Assembly (NCBI GenBank): GCA_011799875.1
Contig: CM022302.1
Location: 200,366,086-200,430,085, forward strand
DNA: 64,000 nucleotides
Direction of reading: 5' to 3'
From: Thinopyrum elongatum
Lineage: Eukaryota; Streptophyta; Magnoliopsida; Poales; Poaceae
The stretch's first letter is position 1; every line of letters begins with the position of its first letter. The notes beneath the pieces are model-generated. The model did not search any database and was not told the DNA's origin. It saw only the letters and a list, made by a program, of their open reading frames with translations. Positions 1 to 11,193 of this stretch are shown here, one piece after another. Position numbers and translations under genes: made by a program.

Positions 1-772
1 GATTTTCAGAAAGCCTTTGATATGATTGAGCACACGTCTATTAGAGAATTACTTGTTTCAAAAGGTTTTGGGCCAAAATGGTTGATGTGGATGGATATGA
101 TCTTTGCTTCTGGATACTCCTCGGTGTTGCTTAATGGAGTTCCTGGCAAACAGAGTGCAAAAAAGGAGTCAGACAGGGGGACCCTCTCTCCCCATTGCCA
201 TTTATCATTGCTGCAGATCTGTTGCAATCAATTCTTAATGAAGCAATGACACATAATTTAATTCAAGCTCCAATTATATCAGTTCCTTACAAAGACTTTC
301 CTGTCCTACAATATGCTGATGATATTGTTTTAATCATGGAAGCTTGCTCTGCTCAGTTACCAGCTCAAGAACCTGTTGATGCACTTTACAACCTACACTG
401 GACTCAGGATTAACTTTGAAAAAATTGTCATGGTGCCTATAAATACCCCTCATAGTAAAATGCAAGAGTTGTCTCTGTCTTTGGGATGCAAGATTGGATT
501 GTTCCCATTTACCTACTTGGGCTTACCTTTGTGTCTGGCTAAACCTAAGATTCATGATTTCATACCCATCATCCAGAGAATTGAGAGAAGGCTAGCTGGA
601 TGCTCTTCCTTTTTATCTTATGGTGACAAACTGGTGTTGGTCAGATCTGTTTTCTATAGCATCCCAATCTTTTTGATGTGTACACTTACTTTGCCAATGG
701 GAGTTATGGAGAATATTAACAAATACCTCAGATATTTCTTTTGGAGAAAATATGGTATGGAAGATAGAGGAT
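1..772 (+). pseudogene. LINE reverse transcriptase, left half (decayed)
   Basis: This is the RT domain of a plant L1-type non-LTR retrotransposon, the enzyme that primes reverse transcription at a nicked target. Reading frames at 22-190, 160-413 and 376-772 join into one RT. They show an FQKAFD start, the RQGDPLSP motif, the catalytic LQYADDIVL box (about 310-335) and the L1-type thumb region with TYLGLPL and LVLVRSVFYSIP. At least two frameshifts (about 160-190 and 370-410) break it, so it is a relic. It runs off the left edge of the window, and its 3' part resumes at 7940 after the insertion of element A. Family assignment is secure; the exact family name is unknown. Confidence 0.9.
768..772. 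repeat. Target-site duplication of element A (left)
   Basis: AGGAT directly before the LTR start. The copy after the 3' LTR, at 7940-7944, reads AGAAT (one mismatch). LINE sequence continues on both sides, which confirms the insertion. Confidence 0.75.
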
Positions 773-2386
773 TGATACGTCTCCAACGTATCTATAATTT
801 ATGAAGTATTCATGCTATTATATTATCATTCTTGGATGTTTTACATTGATTTTATAGCAACTTTATATCATTTTTTGGGACTAACCTATTGACATAGTGC
901 CCAGTGCCAGTTGTTGTTTTTTACTTCGCAGGAAATCAATATCAAACGGAGTCCAAACGCAGCAAAAATTTTTGGAGAATTTTTTTGGACCAGAAGACCC
1001 AGGATGGGCTAAAAAGTACTAGAGGGGAGGCCCGAGGTGGGCACAACCCACCTGGGCGTGCCCAGGGGGGTTGTGCCCCCCTCGGTGACCTCCCGCATCG
1101 CCTCTTCGCCCTATAAATTGCCAAATATTCCAAAAACCCTTGGGGTAACCCTAGATCAGAAGTTCCACCACCGCAAGCCTCTATAGCCACGAAAAACCAA
1201 TTTAGACCTCGTTCCGGAACCCTGCCGGAGGGGGAAATCATCACCGGTGGCCATCTTCATCATCTTGGGGGCCACCATGATGAGGAGGGAGTAGTCCACC
1301 CTCGAGGCTGAGGGTTTGTACCAGTAGCTATGTGTTTAATCTCTCTCTCTCTCTCGTGTTCTTGAGATGGCACGATCTTGATGTATCGCGGGCTTTGTTA
1401 ATATAGTTGGATCATATGGTGTTTTCCCATCTCTATCTTGTTGTGATGAATTGAGTTTTTCCTTTGAGATTTCGTTTTATCGGATTGAATACTTGTATGG
1501 ATTTGAGAGTACTTGATCTGTATCTTGGCACTCAACTCGTGGATTCCCGAGGTGACATTGGGGTAATCTATGCATAGGGGTTGATGCATGTTTTCATCCT
1601 TGTTTCTCTGGTAGAAATCTTGGGGCACTCTTTGAGGTTCTTTGTGTTGGATTGACTATTATGAATCTGAAATTGTTTGATGCATATTGCATAATCAACT
1701 CACGGATACTCGTGGTGACATTGGAGTATCTAGGTGACATTAGAGTTGGTTGATGTGTATCATATGGTGTTATTTTAGTATGAACTCTTGGTTAGATCGA
1801 TCGGAAAGAATAGTTTGGTGTTATTTTAGTACGAACTCTAGGATAGATTGATCGGAAAGAATAGCTTTGAGGTGGTTTCGTGCCCTACAAACAATTTCTT
1901 CTTATGTTCTCTGCTAGATAAGAACTTTGGAGTGATTCTTCATCGCACATTGAGGGATGGTTATATGATCCAATTATATTAGCATTGTTGAGAGATTGCA
2001 CTAGCGAAAGTACGGACCCTAGGCCTCATTTTCAAGCATTGCAATACCATTTGTGCTCCATTTTATCAATTGCTACCTTGCTGTTTTTTATTGTTCCTAT
2101 TACAAAAATCAATATCTACTATCATTACTACACTTGTATCACCATCTCTTCGCCGAACTAGTGCACCTATACAAATTACCATTGTATATGGTGTGTTGGG
2201 GACACAAGAGACTTTTTATTATTTGGTTGCAGGGTTGTTTGAGAGAGACCATCTTCATCCTATGCCTCCCACGGATTGATAAACCTTAGGTCATCCACTT
2301 GAGGGAAATTTGCTACTGTCCTACAAAACTCTGCGCTTGCAGGCCCCAACACAAGTCTACAAGAACAAGTTGTGTAGTAGGCATCA
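773..2386 (+). repeat. 5' LTR of element A
   Basis: It begins TGATACGTCTCC and ends GGCATCA (TG...CA). A TATA-like box (CTATAAATT) is at 1111-1119, and a short CT microsatellite lies near 1342-1355. The long AT-rich second half is typical of this LTR family. The matching copy is at 6306-7939, with scattered substitutions and small indels. Confidence 0.9.
1111..1119 (+). promoter_or_regulatory. TATA box in 5' LTR of A
   Basis: CTATAAATT follows a GC-rich stretch, at the same LTR position as 6672-6680 in the 3' LTR and 37211-37219 in element E. It is the probable core promoter of the element. Confidence 0.6.
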
Positions 2387-2396
2387 AGCTCTTTTC

Positions 2397-2414
2397 TGGC
2401 GCCGTTGCCGTGGA
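2397..2414 (+). promoter_or_regulatory. Primer-binding site of A (tRNA-Asp)
   Basis: TGGCGCCGTTGCCGTGGA complements the 3' end of plant tRNA-Asp, including its CCA, with one mismatch. It lies 10 bp after the LTR end. Confidence 0.8.
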
Positions 2415-2511
2415 GGTGAGTGCATGAAGGTATCTCTTTAGATCTTGCAATTGAATCTTTTAGTTTCTTGTTTTATCACTAGTTTGGTTTATAAAAGAAA
2501 ACAACAAAAAA

Positions 2512-3153
2512 ATGGAATTGAGGTTGCATCATATTGTTCATCTTTATAATGTCTTTCGTGAAAATGATGGAAAGGGAAATTTTGCTCAATTGATAGAGGA
2601 AGAATTCTATAAAATGTTTGACAAAAAATCTTTGAATGATGAGCATTATTGCAATGTTGTTAGTATGAATTCTTTGAATATCCATGATGCTAATGATATG
2701 AAAAGCCATAAGCTTGGCGATGCTATGTTTGATGAAGATGATATTTTTAATCCCCCAAGTTTTGATGAGAATATTTACTATGATGAAAGCATGCCTCCTA
2801 TTTATGATGATTATGGTGATGACATGTATTCTATATTTAATAATGATAACCATGAAACTTGTCATCATGATTTTAATTTTCAATCTCATGATAGTTATTT
2901 TGTTGAGTTTGCTCCCACTACTATGAATGAGAATTTTTTTGCTTATGTGGAGAGTAATAATTTTTTTATTCATGTGGATCATGAAAAGAATGCTTTATGT
3001 GATAGCTATATTGTTGAATTCATTCATGATACTACTGAAAATTATTATGAGAGAGGAACTTATGCTTTTACATATCTCAATAATATCAAGTTTCCTCTCT
3101 TTATGTTGAATGTTTTGAAGTTGCATTTTGTTTTGCCTTCCTATGCTAGTTGA
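2512..3153 (+). CDS. Acidic, Asp/Asn/His/Tyr-rich ORF of a non-autonomous retroelement
   Basis: This is an uninterrupted 213-codon ORF and the only sizeable one inside element A. It starts 98 bp after the primer site, where gag would begin. I recognise no retroviral domain: there is no zinc knuckle, protease or RT motif. Residues about 60-150 are very rich in D, N, H, Y, F and M (for example DDYGDDMYS and HHDFNFQSHDSY). The N-terminal 30 residues look helical. The C-terminus is hydrophobic (residues about 190-213). This ORF type is common in Triticeae elements of this LTR class. It could be a degenerate gag substitute or a spacer that happens to stay open. Function is unknown. Confidence 0.55.
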   Translation: MELRLHHIVHLYNVFRENDGKGNFAQLIEEEFYKMFDKKSLNDEHYCNVVSMNSLNIHDANDMKSHKLGDAMFDEDDIFNPPSFDENIYYDESMPPIYDDYGDDMYSIFNNDNHETCHHDFNFQSHDSYFVEFAPTTMNENFFAYVESNNFFIHVDHEKNALCDSYIVEFIHDTTENYYERGTYAFTYLNNIKFPLFMLNVLKLHFVLPSYAS

Positions 3154-3925
3154 TTCTTGTTCCCATAAGTTGTTTGCTCACAAAATCCCTATGCATAGGA
3201 AGTGGGTTAGGCTTAAATGTTCTAGTCATATGCTTCATGATGCTCCCATTATATTTCAATTCTTATCTTTTATGTGAGCATCATTGAAATCATCATGCCT
3301 ATCTAAAAAGGCATTAAAGAAAAGCGCTTGTTGGGAGACAAACCAACATTTACCCCTAATTTTTTTGTGTGTTCACATGATTAGGCTACTGTAGCAATCA
3401 TGTTTTATAGCTTTTGTTTCAATAAAGTGCCAAGTAAAGCCTTTGGGATAGTGTGGATGATAGTTGACTTGATTCTGTGCAAAAACAGAAACTTATGTGT
3501 CCAGTACAGAAATTCCTATATTTTACTGAAACGTGAAAAATTCCTTATTTTTTTACAGTTTATGGGTATGCAAATTTTCTACGATTTCCTAATTTTTAAG
3601 AATTTTTAGAGTTACATAAGTATGACCTTAATTCAGATCTTTATGTACTATTCTGTTTTTGACAGATTCTGTTTGCAATGCATAGTTTGCTTGTTTTATG
3701 GCTTCTATGGCTTATATTGCTTAATATAAATTGTGAAAATTGTAGAGTACATTAGGCATTGTGTGAGAAAAATTATGAATCTTATCTTGACAGTACCAAA
3801 GTGAATGATTTGTCTTTATCATACTTACCCATCTCACGAAGTTCCGTTAAGTTTTGTGTGATTGAAGTTTTCAAGTTTTGGGCGAGATATCGATATGAGG
3901 AGAATAAGGAGTGACAAGACCCTAA

Positions 3926-4012
3926 GCTTGGGGATTCGCAAGGAACCCCAAGGTAATATTCAAGGAATATCCAAGCAACTAAGCTTGGGGATGCCCCGGA
4001 AGGCATCCCCTC
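3926..4012 (+). repeat. Hairpin module 1 of A with PPT-like motif
   Basis: Two adjacent stem-loops. One is imperfect (TTGGGG...CCCCAA, 3929-3952). The other has a perfect 9-bp stem GGGGATGCC / GGCATCCCC at 3987-3995 and 4002-4010 with a 6-nt loop. Each is led by AAGCTTGGGGAT, the same purine-rich string that forms the element's polypurine tract at 6292-6305. Confidence 0.75.
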
Positions 4013-4659
4013 ATTCGTTCCCAACATTATCGGTAACCTTACTTGGGGCTATATTTTTATTCGTCACATGATATGAGTTTTGCTTGGAGAGTCATTTTAT
4101 TTTATTAGGATTTGCTTTCTGTTATTTATAGTAATGTTTTGCACCTTTTACTTCAATAAAAATGTCAAGGATGGCCTTTACCATTCTTATTTTGCAAGTC
4201 TACATGTTGCTGTTTCAAAAAAGAAAGTTTATCGCTGTTGCAAAAATTCACGAGAAAAGTCAGAATGTGATAAAATGTTGAAGATTTTTGTACAATAAGC
4301 TATGATAAATTTTAAACAGTGTGGTAAATTTTCAGAATTTTTGGAGTTAAAAAAGTATTGATATTATTGCATCCTTTACAGACTGTCCTGTTTTGGCAGA
4401 TTGCTGTTATGTTTGCATTGTTTGCATATGTTTGCTTGTTTAATGATTCTATTTGAGGATAGAAGTATTAAATATGTAGATGAATTTAGTATGCAATGTT
4501 GAACAATCATTTTAGTGATTTTCTACAGTAGATAATGATAAGGTTATTGCATTGATTTATACTAACTTATCTCATGAGTTCTTGTTGAGTTTTGTGTGGA
4601 TGAAGTTTTTAAGATTTAGGGAAACCATGATATAAAAGGAATTAAGGAGACACAAAAGC

Positions 4660-4750
4660 TCAAGATTGGGGATGCCCAAGGCATCCCAAGATAATATTTC
4701 AAGAAGTCTCAAGAATCTAAGCTTGGGGATGCCCCGGTAGGCATCCCACC
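4660..4750 (+). repeat. Hairpin module 2 of A
   Basis: A second copy of the paired stem-loop module lies about 735 bp downstream of the first. The stems are at 4666-4689 (TTGGGGATGCC/GGCATCCCAA) and 4720-4748. The sequence between the two stems (ATAATATT...AAG) is also shared with module 1, so the unit is a diverged duplication. Confidence 0.7.
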
Positions 4751-6267
4751 TTTCTTCATCAACAATTATCGGTTAGCCTCGGTTGAGCCTAAGTTTTTGC
4801 TTCTTCACATGATGTGTGCTATTCTTAGAATTTCATTTTATTTTGTTTTGCTTGCTATTTTAATAAAATACTTATAGCTGAAAGTTTTTAAATAAGAAAG
4901 ATTCCTCACATAGCTACCTATTTACTTAACTACTCGCTTGATCTTCACTTATATCTTTTTGGAGTAGCTTGTCATTTACTCTTGTGCTTCACTTCTATCC
5001 TATGAGTAAATTGTTGAATGAATTGAATATCATGAAGTTAAAATTATATGTTCATATCATGCCTAGTGGTAGCTTCACATTGGGTTTAGAAAGTGAAATC
5101 TTTTGAAGCTTGACAATCACAATATTGGTCATACAAGCAATTCATGAATGATTAGTATAAGGAAGAGAACTTTCACATACAAATATATTATCTTGGACAT
5201 CTTCTATGATTGTGAATACCCATTAATTATTTTCAAACTTGAGCAAATTAGTTGAAGTTGGACAAGGAACACAACGTAATGAGTTATGGTTGTGTATATT
5301 TGCATAGAAGTTATATTGTTATGGATCCTCCAACATGTGGTGTTTGCCTAGGATCTTTTGCTAGCCAAAAATTTGTACTAAGTAGAGATACTACTTGTGC
5401 ATCTAAAAACCCTTAAACCCAGTTTCTTGCCATGAGTCTCCACCATACCTACCTATGGATTGAATAAGATCCATCAAGTAAGTTGTCATTGGTGCATAAA
5501 GCAATAAAAATTGCTCCTAAATATGTTTGATCTTTTATTGTAAGGGAAAATTGAGCGTTGTACGAACTTGTGATGGCAAAGTAATAAAAGCGATGGACTG
5601 CATAATAAAGGTTGCTATCATAAGGGGCAATATAACGTGACGTTCCTTTGCAATAAGAGCTTGGGCATCCAAATAAAAAGTGCATGACAACCTCTGCTTC
5701 CCTCTGCTAAGGGCCTATCTTTTACTTTTCAGTATTTACTTTTATGCAAAGAGTCAATAGTATGAAATCTCATTTCAACCTCAACTATTCTCCAGTTGGC
5801 AAGCATCATGTGGTGGGGAAAGATCTAGGCACATATGACCAGTCAAATATATTTGATCATGATTTATTATTGTTGACAATTATCTCTATGATAAATGAGT
5901 TGGGAGGCGAAATATTAAGCCCGTATGTTTCTCTGTGTTCGATGGATGCCATTTGTTCTAAGAATATGCTTTGAGTACTAGCAATCATAAAAGACTATAT
6001 GATGATTGAGTATGTGGAGCTCTTACTTAGATTTTGTTGAATAAGTTGAATTGCAATTGTTTGCTGACTGAGAACATAGGTTGTTGAGTTTCAAGAGAAT
6101 TCATTGTTTGAACTTTAACATGTGAATTGGTTGCTACTTTAACATGAGAATTTTTATGAGAAAGAATTGCTGTTATGATGCTAGGAAAAGTGATTGAAAT
6201 TATCATTGATCAAACTTATGCACTTTGCTAGCATTCACACTTCATAAATTATTTCTTTTATCATTTA

Positions 6268-6305
6268 CCTACTCGAGGACGAGTAGGAATTAAGCTTGGG
6301 GATGC
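6268..6305 (+). promoter_or_regulatory. Polypurine tract of A with upstream palindrome
   Basis: The palindrome CCTACTCGAGGACGAGTAGG (6268-6287) is followed by a purine-rich AAGCTTGGGGATGC that abuts the 3' LTR. This is the expected plus-strand priming site. The same arrangement occurs in D (inverted, 27585-27620) and E (36830-36868). Confidence 0.75.
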
Positions 6306-7939
6306 TGATACGTCTCCAACGTATCTATAATTTATGAAGTATTCATGTTGTTATATTATCATTCTTGGATGTTTTACATTCATTTTATAGAAACTTTATA
6401 TCATTTTTTGGGACTAACCTATTGACATAGTGCCCAGTGGCAGTTGCTGTTTTTTGCTAGTTTTTTACTTTGCAGGAAATCAATATCAAACAGAGTCCAA
6501 ACGCAACAAAAATTTTTGGAGAATTTTTTTGGACCAGAAGACCCAGGATGGGTTAAAAAAGTACCAGAGGGGAGGCCCGAGTTGGGCACAACCCACCTGG
6601 GCGCGCCCAGGAGCCCAGGCGCGCCCAGGGGGTTGTGCCACCTCAGTGACCTCCCGCACTGCCTCTTCGCCCTATAAATTAACAAATATTCCAAAAACCC
6701 TCGGGGTAAGACTAGATTAGAAGTTCCGCCACCGCAAGCCTCTGTAGCCATGAAAAACAAATCTAGACCCCGTTCCGGCACCCTGCCGGAGGGGGAAATA
6801 ATCACCGGTGGCCATCTTCATCATCTCGGCGGGCACCATGATGAGGAGGGAGTAGTCCACCCTCGGGGCTGAGGGTTTGTACCAGTAGCTATGTGTTTAA
6901 TCTCTCTCTCTCGTGTTCTTGAGATGGCACGATCTTGATGTATCGCGGGCTTTGTTAATATAGTTGGATCATATGGTGTTTTCCCATCTCTATCTTGTTG
7001 TGATGAATTGAGTTTTCCCTTTGAGATTTTGTTTTATCAGATTGAATACTTTTATGGATTTGAGAGTACTTGATCTATGTCTTGGCACTCAACTCGCGGA
7101 TTCCCGAGGTGATATTGGGGTAATCTATGCATAGGGGTTGATGCACGTTTTCGTCCTTGTTTCTCCGGTAGAAATCGTGGGGCACTCTTTGAGGTTCTTT
7201 GTGTTGGATTGAGTATTATGAATCTGAAATTGTTTGATGCATATCGCATAATCAACTCACGGATACTTGCGGTGACATTGGAGTATCTAGGTGACATTAG
7301 AGTTGGTTGATGTATCATATGGTGTTATTTTAGTACGAACTCTTGGTTAGATCGATCGGAAAGAATAGTTTGGTGTTATTTAATACGAACTCTAGGATAG
7401 ATTGATCGGAAAGAATAGCTTTGAGGAGGTTTCGTACCCTACAAACAATTTCTTCTTATGTTCTCCGCTAGATAAGAACTTTGGAGTGATTCTTCATCGC
7501 ACGTTGAGGGATGGTTATATGATCCAATTACATTAGCATTGTTGAGAGATTGCACTAGCGAAAGTACAGACCCTAGGCCTCATTTTCAAGCATTGCAATA
7601 CCATTTGTGCTCCATTTTATCAATTGCTACCTTGCTGTTTTTTATTGTTCCTATTACAAAAATCAATATCTACTATCATTACTACACTTGTATCACCATC
7701 TCTCCGCCGAACTAGTGCACCTATACAAATTACCATTGTATTTGGTGTGTTGGGGACTCAAGAGGCTTTTTATTATTTGTTTACAGGGTTGTTTGAGAGA
7801 GACCATCTTCATCCTATGCCTCCCACGGATTGATAAACCTTAGGTCATCCACTTGAGGGAAATTTGCTACTGTCCTAAAAAACTCTGCGCTTGGAGGCCC
7901 AACACGAGTCTACAAGAGCAAGTTGTGTAGTAGGCATCT
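6306..7939 (+). repeat. 3' LTR of element A
   Basis: It begins TGATACGTCTCC and ends CATCT (the final CA is mutated to CT). It is collinear with 773-2386 apart from a duplicated stretch near 6600-6625 and scattered substitutions. A TATA-like box is at 6672-6680. Confidence 0.88.
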
Positions 7940-8500
7940 AGAATTAGCTCCAATTGCGTGGGAAAAAGTTTGCAAGCCAAAATAAAAAGGAGGTCTTGGA
8001 GTTCTTGATATTGCTTTTCACAACAAGTGCTTGCTAATGAAACATCTGCACAAATTTCTCAACCAGCATGATTTGCCATGGGTGCAACTAATTTGGAAGT
8101 CTTATTATCCAGATAAAGTGATTACTGAAGGTCCTCAGGGATCCTTTTGGTGGAAATCAATTCTCAAACTTCTTCCATAATACAAAACAGTTGCCAAACC
8201 AACAATAGGTAATGGAGACACTGTCTTGCTATGGCAGGATATTTGGTAAAATGAGCCACTTAAAGTGAAGTATCCCGAGCTTCTCTCCTTCAGTCTAAAT
8301 GAGCACATATCTGTCAAATAGTTCTTGAGCTTAGATGATGCATCTCAGCACTTTCACATGCCACTCTCAGTACAAGCATTCTAGCAGTTTTAGAACCTAA
8401 CCAACTCTATGCAACAAAATGTTTTGTTTTTGCAAACTTAGACAAGTGGTCTTATCCTTGGAAGAATGCAGGATATTCTTCTCTTACGTGTCTTGGACAC
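7940..8500 (+). pseudogene. LINE reverse transcriptase, right half (decayed)
   Basis: This is a continuation of the LINE split by element A. Conceptual translation gives the end of the L1-type RT and a zf-RVT-like region. Readable parts include KLAPIAWEKVC, GGLGVLDI, WKSYYP and the GNGDTVLLWQDIW signature typical of plant LINE ORF2. Several in-frame stops interrupt it. No LINE 3' end or poly-A tail is present. The sequence changes abruptly into the 3' untranslated region of element C at about 8500, so the LINE end was lost. Confidence 0.85.
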
Positions 8501-9134
8501 TTGCCGGCATCCACCCTTGCCGTGAGCACTTCGAGGAACGGATCCTTAGCAGCCTGCTGGCAATGCTGCCACCGGCAAGATATCTTGCCGATCTCAATGT
8601 AGCTACAAGAACCTTGCCCAGTGGACTCGAGGCGAGATTAGAGCGCAAATGGTCACGACAAGATTCCTCCACATGTAGGTTTTTCATACAAACACAGAAC
8701 GACGCAAAGGGGAATCACAAAGCGTAACAAAGAATTTTTAGTCGATTTTTTCAACTTAGCTTTCTTTGTTGTACTTCTTGTTGTATGAAATGAACACTGA
8801 CATCGACGCCATTCAAGTGGTATTCCTTCCACCACTCCCCCCCTAAAAACTTGCACGCGAGGAATCCTTCTGTCTCTTTGAAAGAAAGAAAGGAAAAGAG
8901 TAGTTTGGGAACCTTGGCAGTCCGTCAGCAGTTTTCATACTAGCCGAAATGTAATCACAACGTTGCATGTACTGATACAGAAGTAAATATGCACAAAAGG
9001 TTGTGAAACACTTAGCATTATTCACATATGCACAGGGTCTGCACCTGGCTTTGTACCAAGGGTTACAAGTCTTGAAGACAAAGCTTGTACAAAAGGGGTT
9101 GCCGGGAACAAGGCCTGGCAACTACACCTCATGG
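8500..9134 (-). other. 3' untranslated region of element C
   Basis: There is no gene. On the minus strand it is collinear with B 17913-18580: a TTGTACAA stretch, the 'CTGAGCCC'-like segment, and CCGGCAAG motifs at 8495-8605. The homology stops at about 8500, at the LINE junction. Confidence 0.65.
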
Positions 9135-10567
9135 TTAGAATTTGCGAAGATGCTCGATATTCCACGAGTTCTGTACTCGGATACCATCTTCGGTCTCTAG
9201 ACGTACTGTGCCAGGTTTGGTGACTTGCACTACCCGATTAGGGCCCTCCCACTTTGGCTTCAACTTGTTTGATCCTTTGGTGGACTGGACACACCGAAGA
9301 ACAAGGTCGCCTTCCTCAAAGCTTCGAGCATGAACCTTGTGTCTATGGTAGCGGCACAAAGCTTGCTAGTAGCATGTAGCTCGCACAACCCCTTGAAGAC
9401 GAACTTCCTCAAGGAGCGTTGCGTCATCTTGCCACAGCTGATCTTGCTCTGCCTCATCATAGGCAAGCACTCGAGATGACCCGTATGTGAGTTCCGTGGG
9501 GAGTACCGCTTCTGCACCATACACTAGGGAGAAGGGTGTTTGGCTAGTAGCTCGATTTGGTGTCATTCTGAGTGACCAGAGAACCACTGACAACTCATCA
9601 ATCCAACGTCTTCCGCACTTGTGCAACCTGTCAAAGGTTCTTGTCTTGAGACCATGCAGCACTTCGGCATTCGTTCATTCTGCTTGCCCATTGCTTCTCG
9701 GGTGAGCAACGGAGGCTAAGCACATCTTGCTCCCAAGGCTTCGGATGTACTGCATGAAGGTGCGTCTCGTGAACTGTGTGCCGTTGTCGGTGATTATTCT
9801 GTTAGGAACCCCAAAATGGCAAACCAGCCCTTTGAAGAACTTGATGGCTGACTATGCTGTCACCTTCCTCACCGGCTCTACTTCAGGACACTTTGCGAAC
9901 TTGTCGATGGTGACGTACAAGAACTCAAAGCCCCCAGTATCACGGGGAAAGGGGCCCAAGATATCGAGCCCCCAGACTGAAAAAGGCCAGGAGAGAGGAA
10001 TTGTTTGGAGAGCTTGCACTGGTTGATGTATATTCTTTGAAGGGAACTGGCATGCTTCACACTTGGTTTCTAGCTCAGTTGCATCCTGGAGGGCAGTGGG
10101 CCAATAAAAACCTTGCCAGAAAACTTTGCTGACAAGGGCTCTTGATCCTATGTGAGAGCCACATATGCCTCCATGTATTCTGCCAACAACTTCAGTCCGT
10201 CTTCCCAGCAGATGCACTTCAATTTCACACCGTTTTGGCCTCTTTCTGTGCAGAATGTTATCCACAAACTGGTACATACTCAATTGACGGGCTACTTTCT
10301 CAGCTTCTTCTTGTTCATCGGGAAGTTCTCCTGTTTGAAGGAACTGGACTATATGTTGTGCCCATGCTGGAGCTTGCGGCTCGACGGCAAGGACTAAAGG
10401 CATCTCTTCGGCTGCGGGAGCGCTGACCTCCACGCCAAGAACCTCGGGTTCTGTGTGAAGCCGCTGCTCACCAGCAGTTGCGTCGTTGTTCCCGACAACC
10501 TTCTTACTGGCGGTTTCTAGGAGCTCTGCTGGAAAATATTTGCCGGTATTCAACTTTCTTCTTCGGG
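9135..10567 (-). pseudogene. Integrase and C-terminal pol of element C (broken)
   Basis: Integrase of a Ty3/gypsy element, which inserts the cDNA into the host chromosome. Minus-strand pieces at 10567-9852, 9662-9366 and 9359-9135 cover the HHCC zinc domain (GSHIG...KCEACQ), the catalytic core start WGLDILGPFP, and a C-terminal domain ending with the NSWNIEHLRKF tail also seen in B and H. Premature stops break the frame, including a CAG-to-TAG change just after RKVTA (about 9850). The N-terminal end is fused directly to gag sequence at about 10555-10567, so protease, RT and RNase H are absent. Confidence 0.88.
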
Positions 10568-10633
10568 GTGGCAGTGTCATCATCCTTAGAATCAACTTCA
10601 GCACCAACATCCTCCCTGGGAAGTCTTCTCCCC
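10568..10633 (-). pseudogene. Short gag fragment of C next to the deletion junction
   Basis: The minus-strand reading RRLPREDVGAEVDSKDDD matches the gag segment after AEEG in element B (about 13060-13130). It continues the gag sequence cut at 23967 by the insertion of B. It then joins integrase-side sequence through an AAGAAGAAA stretch. Confidence 0.75.
10629..10633. repeat. Target-site duplication of B (left), TCCCC
   Basis: TCCCC precedes the B 5' LTR and is repeated exactly at 23962-23966 after its 3' LTR. Confidence 0.92.
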
Positions 10634-10850
10634 TGTCGGTGTACTAAGTATTGGGACTTTAGTACCCCATACTTGTGCACGGGCAGTCGTAGCCAAGCCC
10701 GCGGCAAGGCTTGCCAAGGGAATAATTGGAGATTAGTGCAAGATTGTCAAGGGGACACTCAGACCAAGAATCAAAGGATCAGGAGTTAATAAGATCTGAA
10801 GACCGAAGACCAGGCCCCCGGCAAGATCTTGCCGGGGTGGCTCACGAAAC

Positions 10851-10912
10851 CCGGCAAGATTTGAACCCGGCAAGATTTGGGTCCGGCAAGATTTGCACCC
10901 CGGCAAGATTCT
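10851..10912 (+). repeat. Short tandem repeats in the B LTR (16-18 bp)
   Basis: Four consecutive units of the type CGGCAAGATTTGNNCC start at about 10851, 10867, 10883 and 10901. In the 3' LTR (about 23340-23400) several have changed to CTGGCAAG. The equivalent region of the H LTRs holds six 17-bp units in the opposite reading direction. Confidence 0.8.
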
Positions 10913-11183
10913 ATCACTGTGCCACCGCTTCGGCACAGCGACCAGCCTGGCATTCTGGGCCCTTCTCTGAATGCGTGGCAAGGCACCAGTGGAGGAGAGC
11001 TTAAGCGGTGCTGATGGGGTGGCCCCTTTTTCCATCCCCAAGAAAGTGAGGACACCTAAACAGACACCTCACGGTGCATTAAATGCATTCATCCTAATCC
11101 GTCAGTGGTTAGGTATGATGGCCCTGTAGCTACTTTACACCTCAATGTATGTACATTTTGCCACTGTGGTGACCCCTTTGAGC

Positions 11184-11193
11184 GTATAAAAGG
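11184..11193 (+). promoter_or_regulatory. TATA box of the B 5' LTR
   Basis: GTATAAAAGG, conserved in the 3' LTR (about 23673-23682) and analogous to CTATAAAAGG in the G LTR. It is the likely start point of sense transcription. Confidence 0.75.

Larger units (their letters stand above)
773..7939 (+). mobile_element. Element A: non-autonomous Athila-like LTR retrotransposon
   Basis: This is a complete 7.2-kb element with two LTRs of about 1.6 kb starting TGATACGTCTCC, a tRNA-Asp primer-binding site and a polypurine tract. It is flanked by a near-perfect 5-bp target duplication within a LINE. Its interior carries one 213-codon ORF of unknown function and no protease, RT or integrase, so it must be mobilised in trans. 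The tRNA-Asp primer and LTR style fit Triticeae Athila-lineage gypsy elements. The lineage is inferred, because no pol is present to classify. Confidence 0.85.

Noticed and set aside
2397..2414. Match to tRNA-Asp as a possible tRNA gene
   Set aside because: Only the 3' 18 nt are present, in complement, directly after an LTR: a primer-binding site, not a gene.
5744..5974. A 76-codon ORF in the 3' interior of A
   Set aside because: Short, no domain, and lies in the long non-coding part between the hairpins and the polypurine tract.
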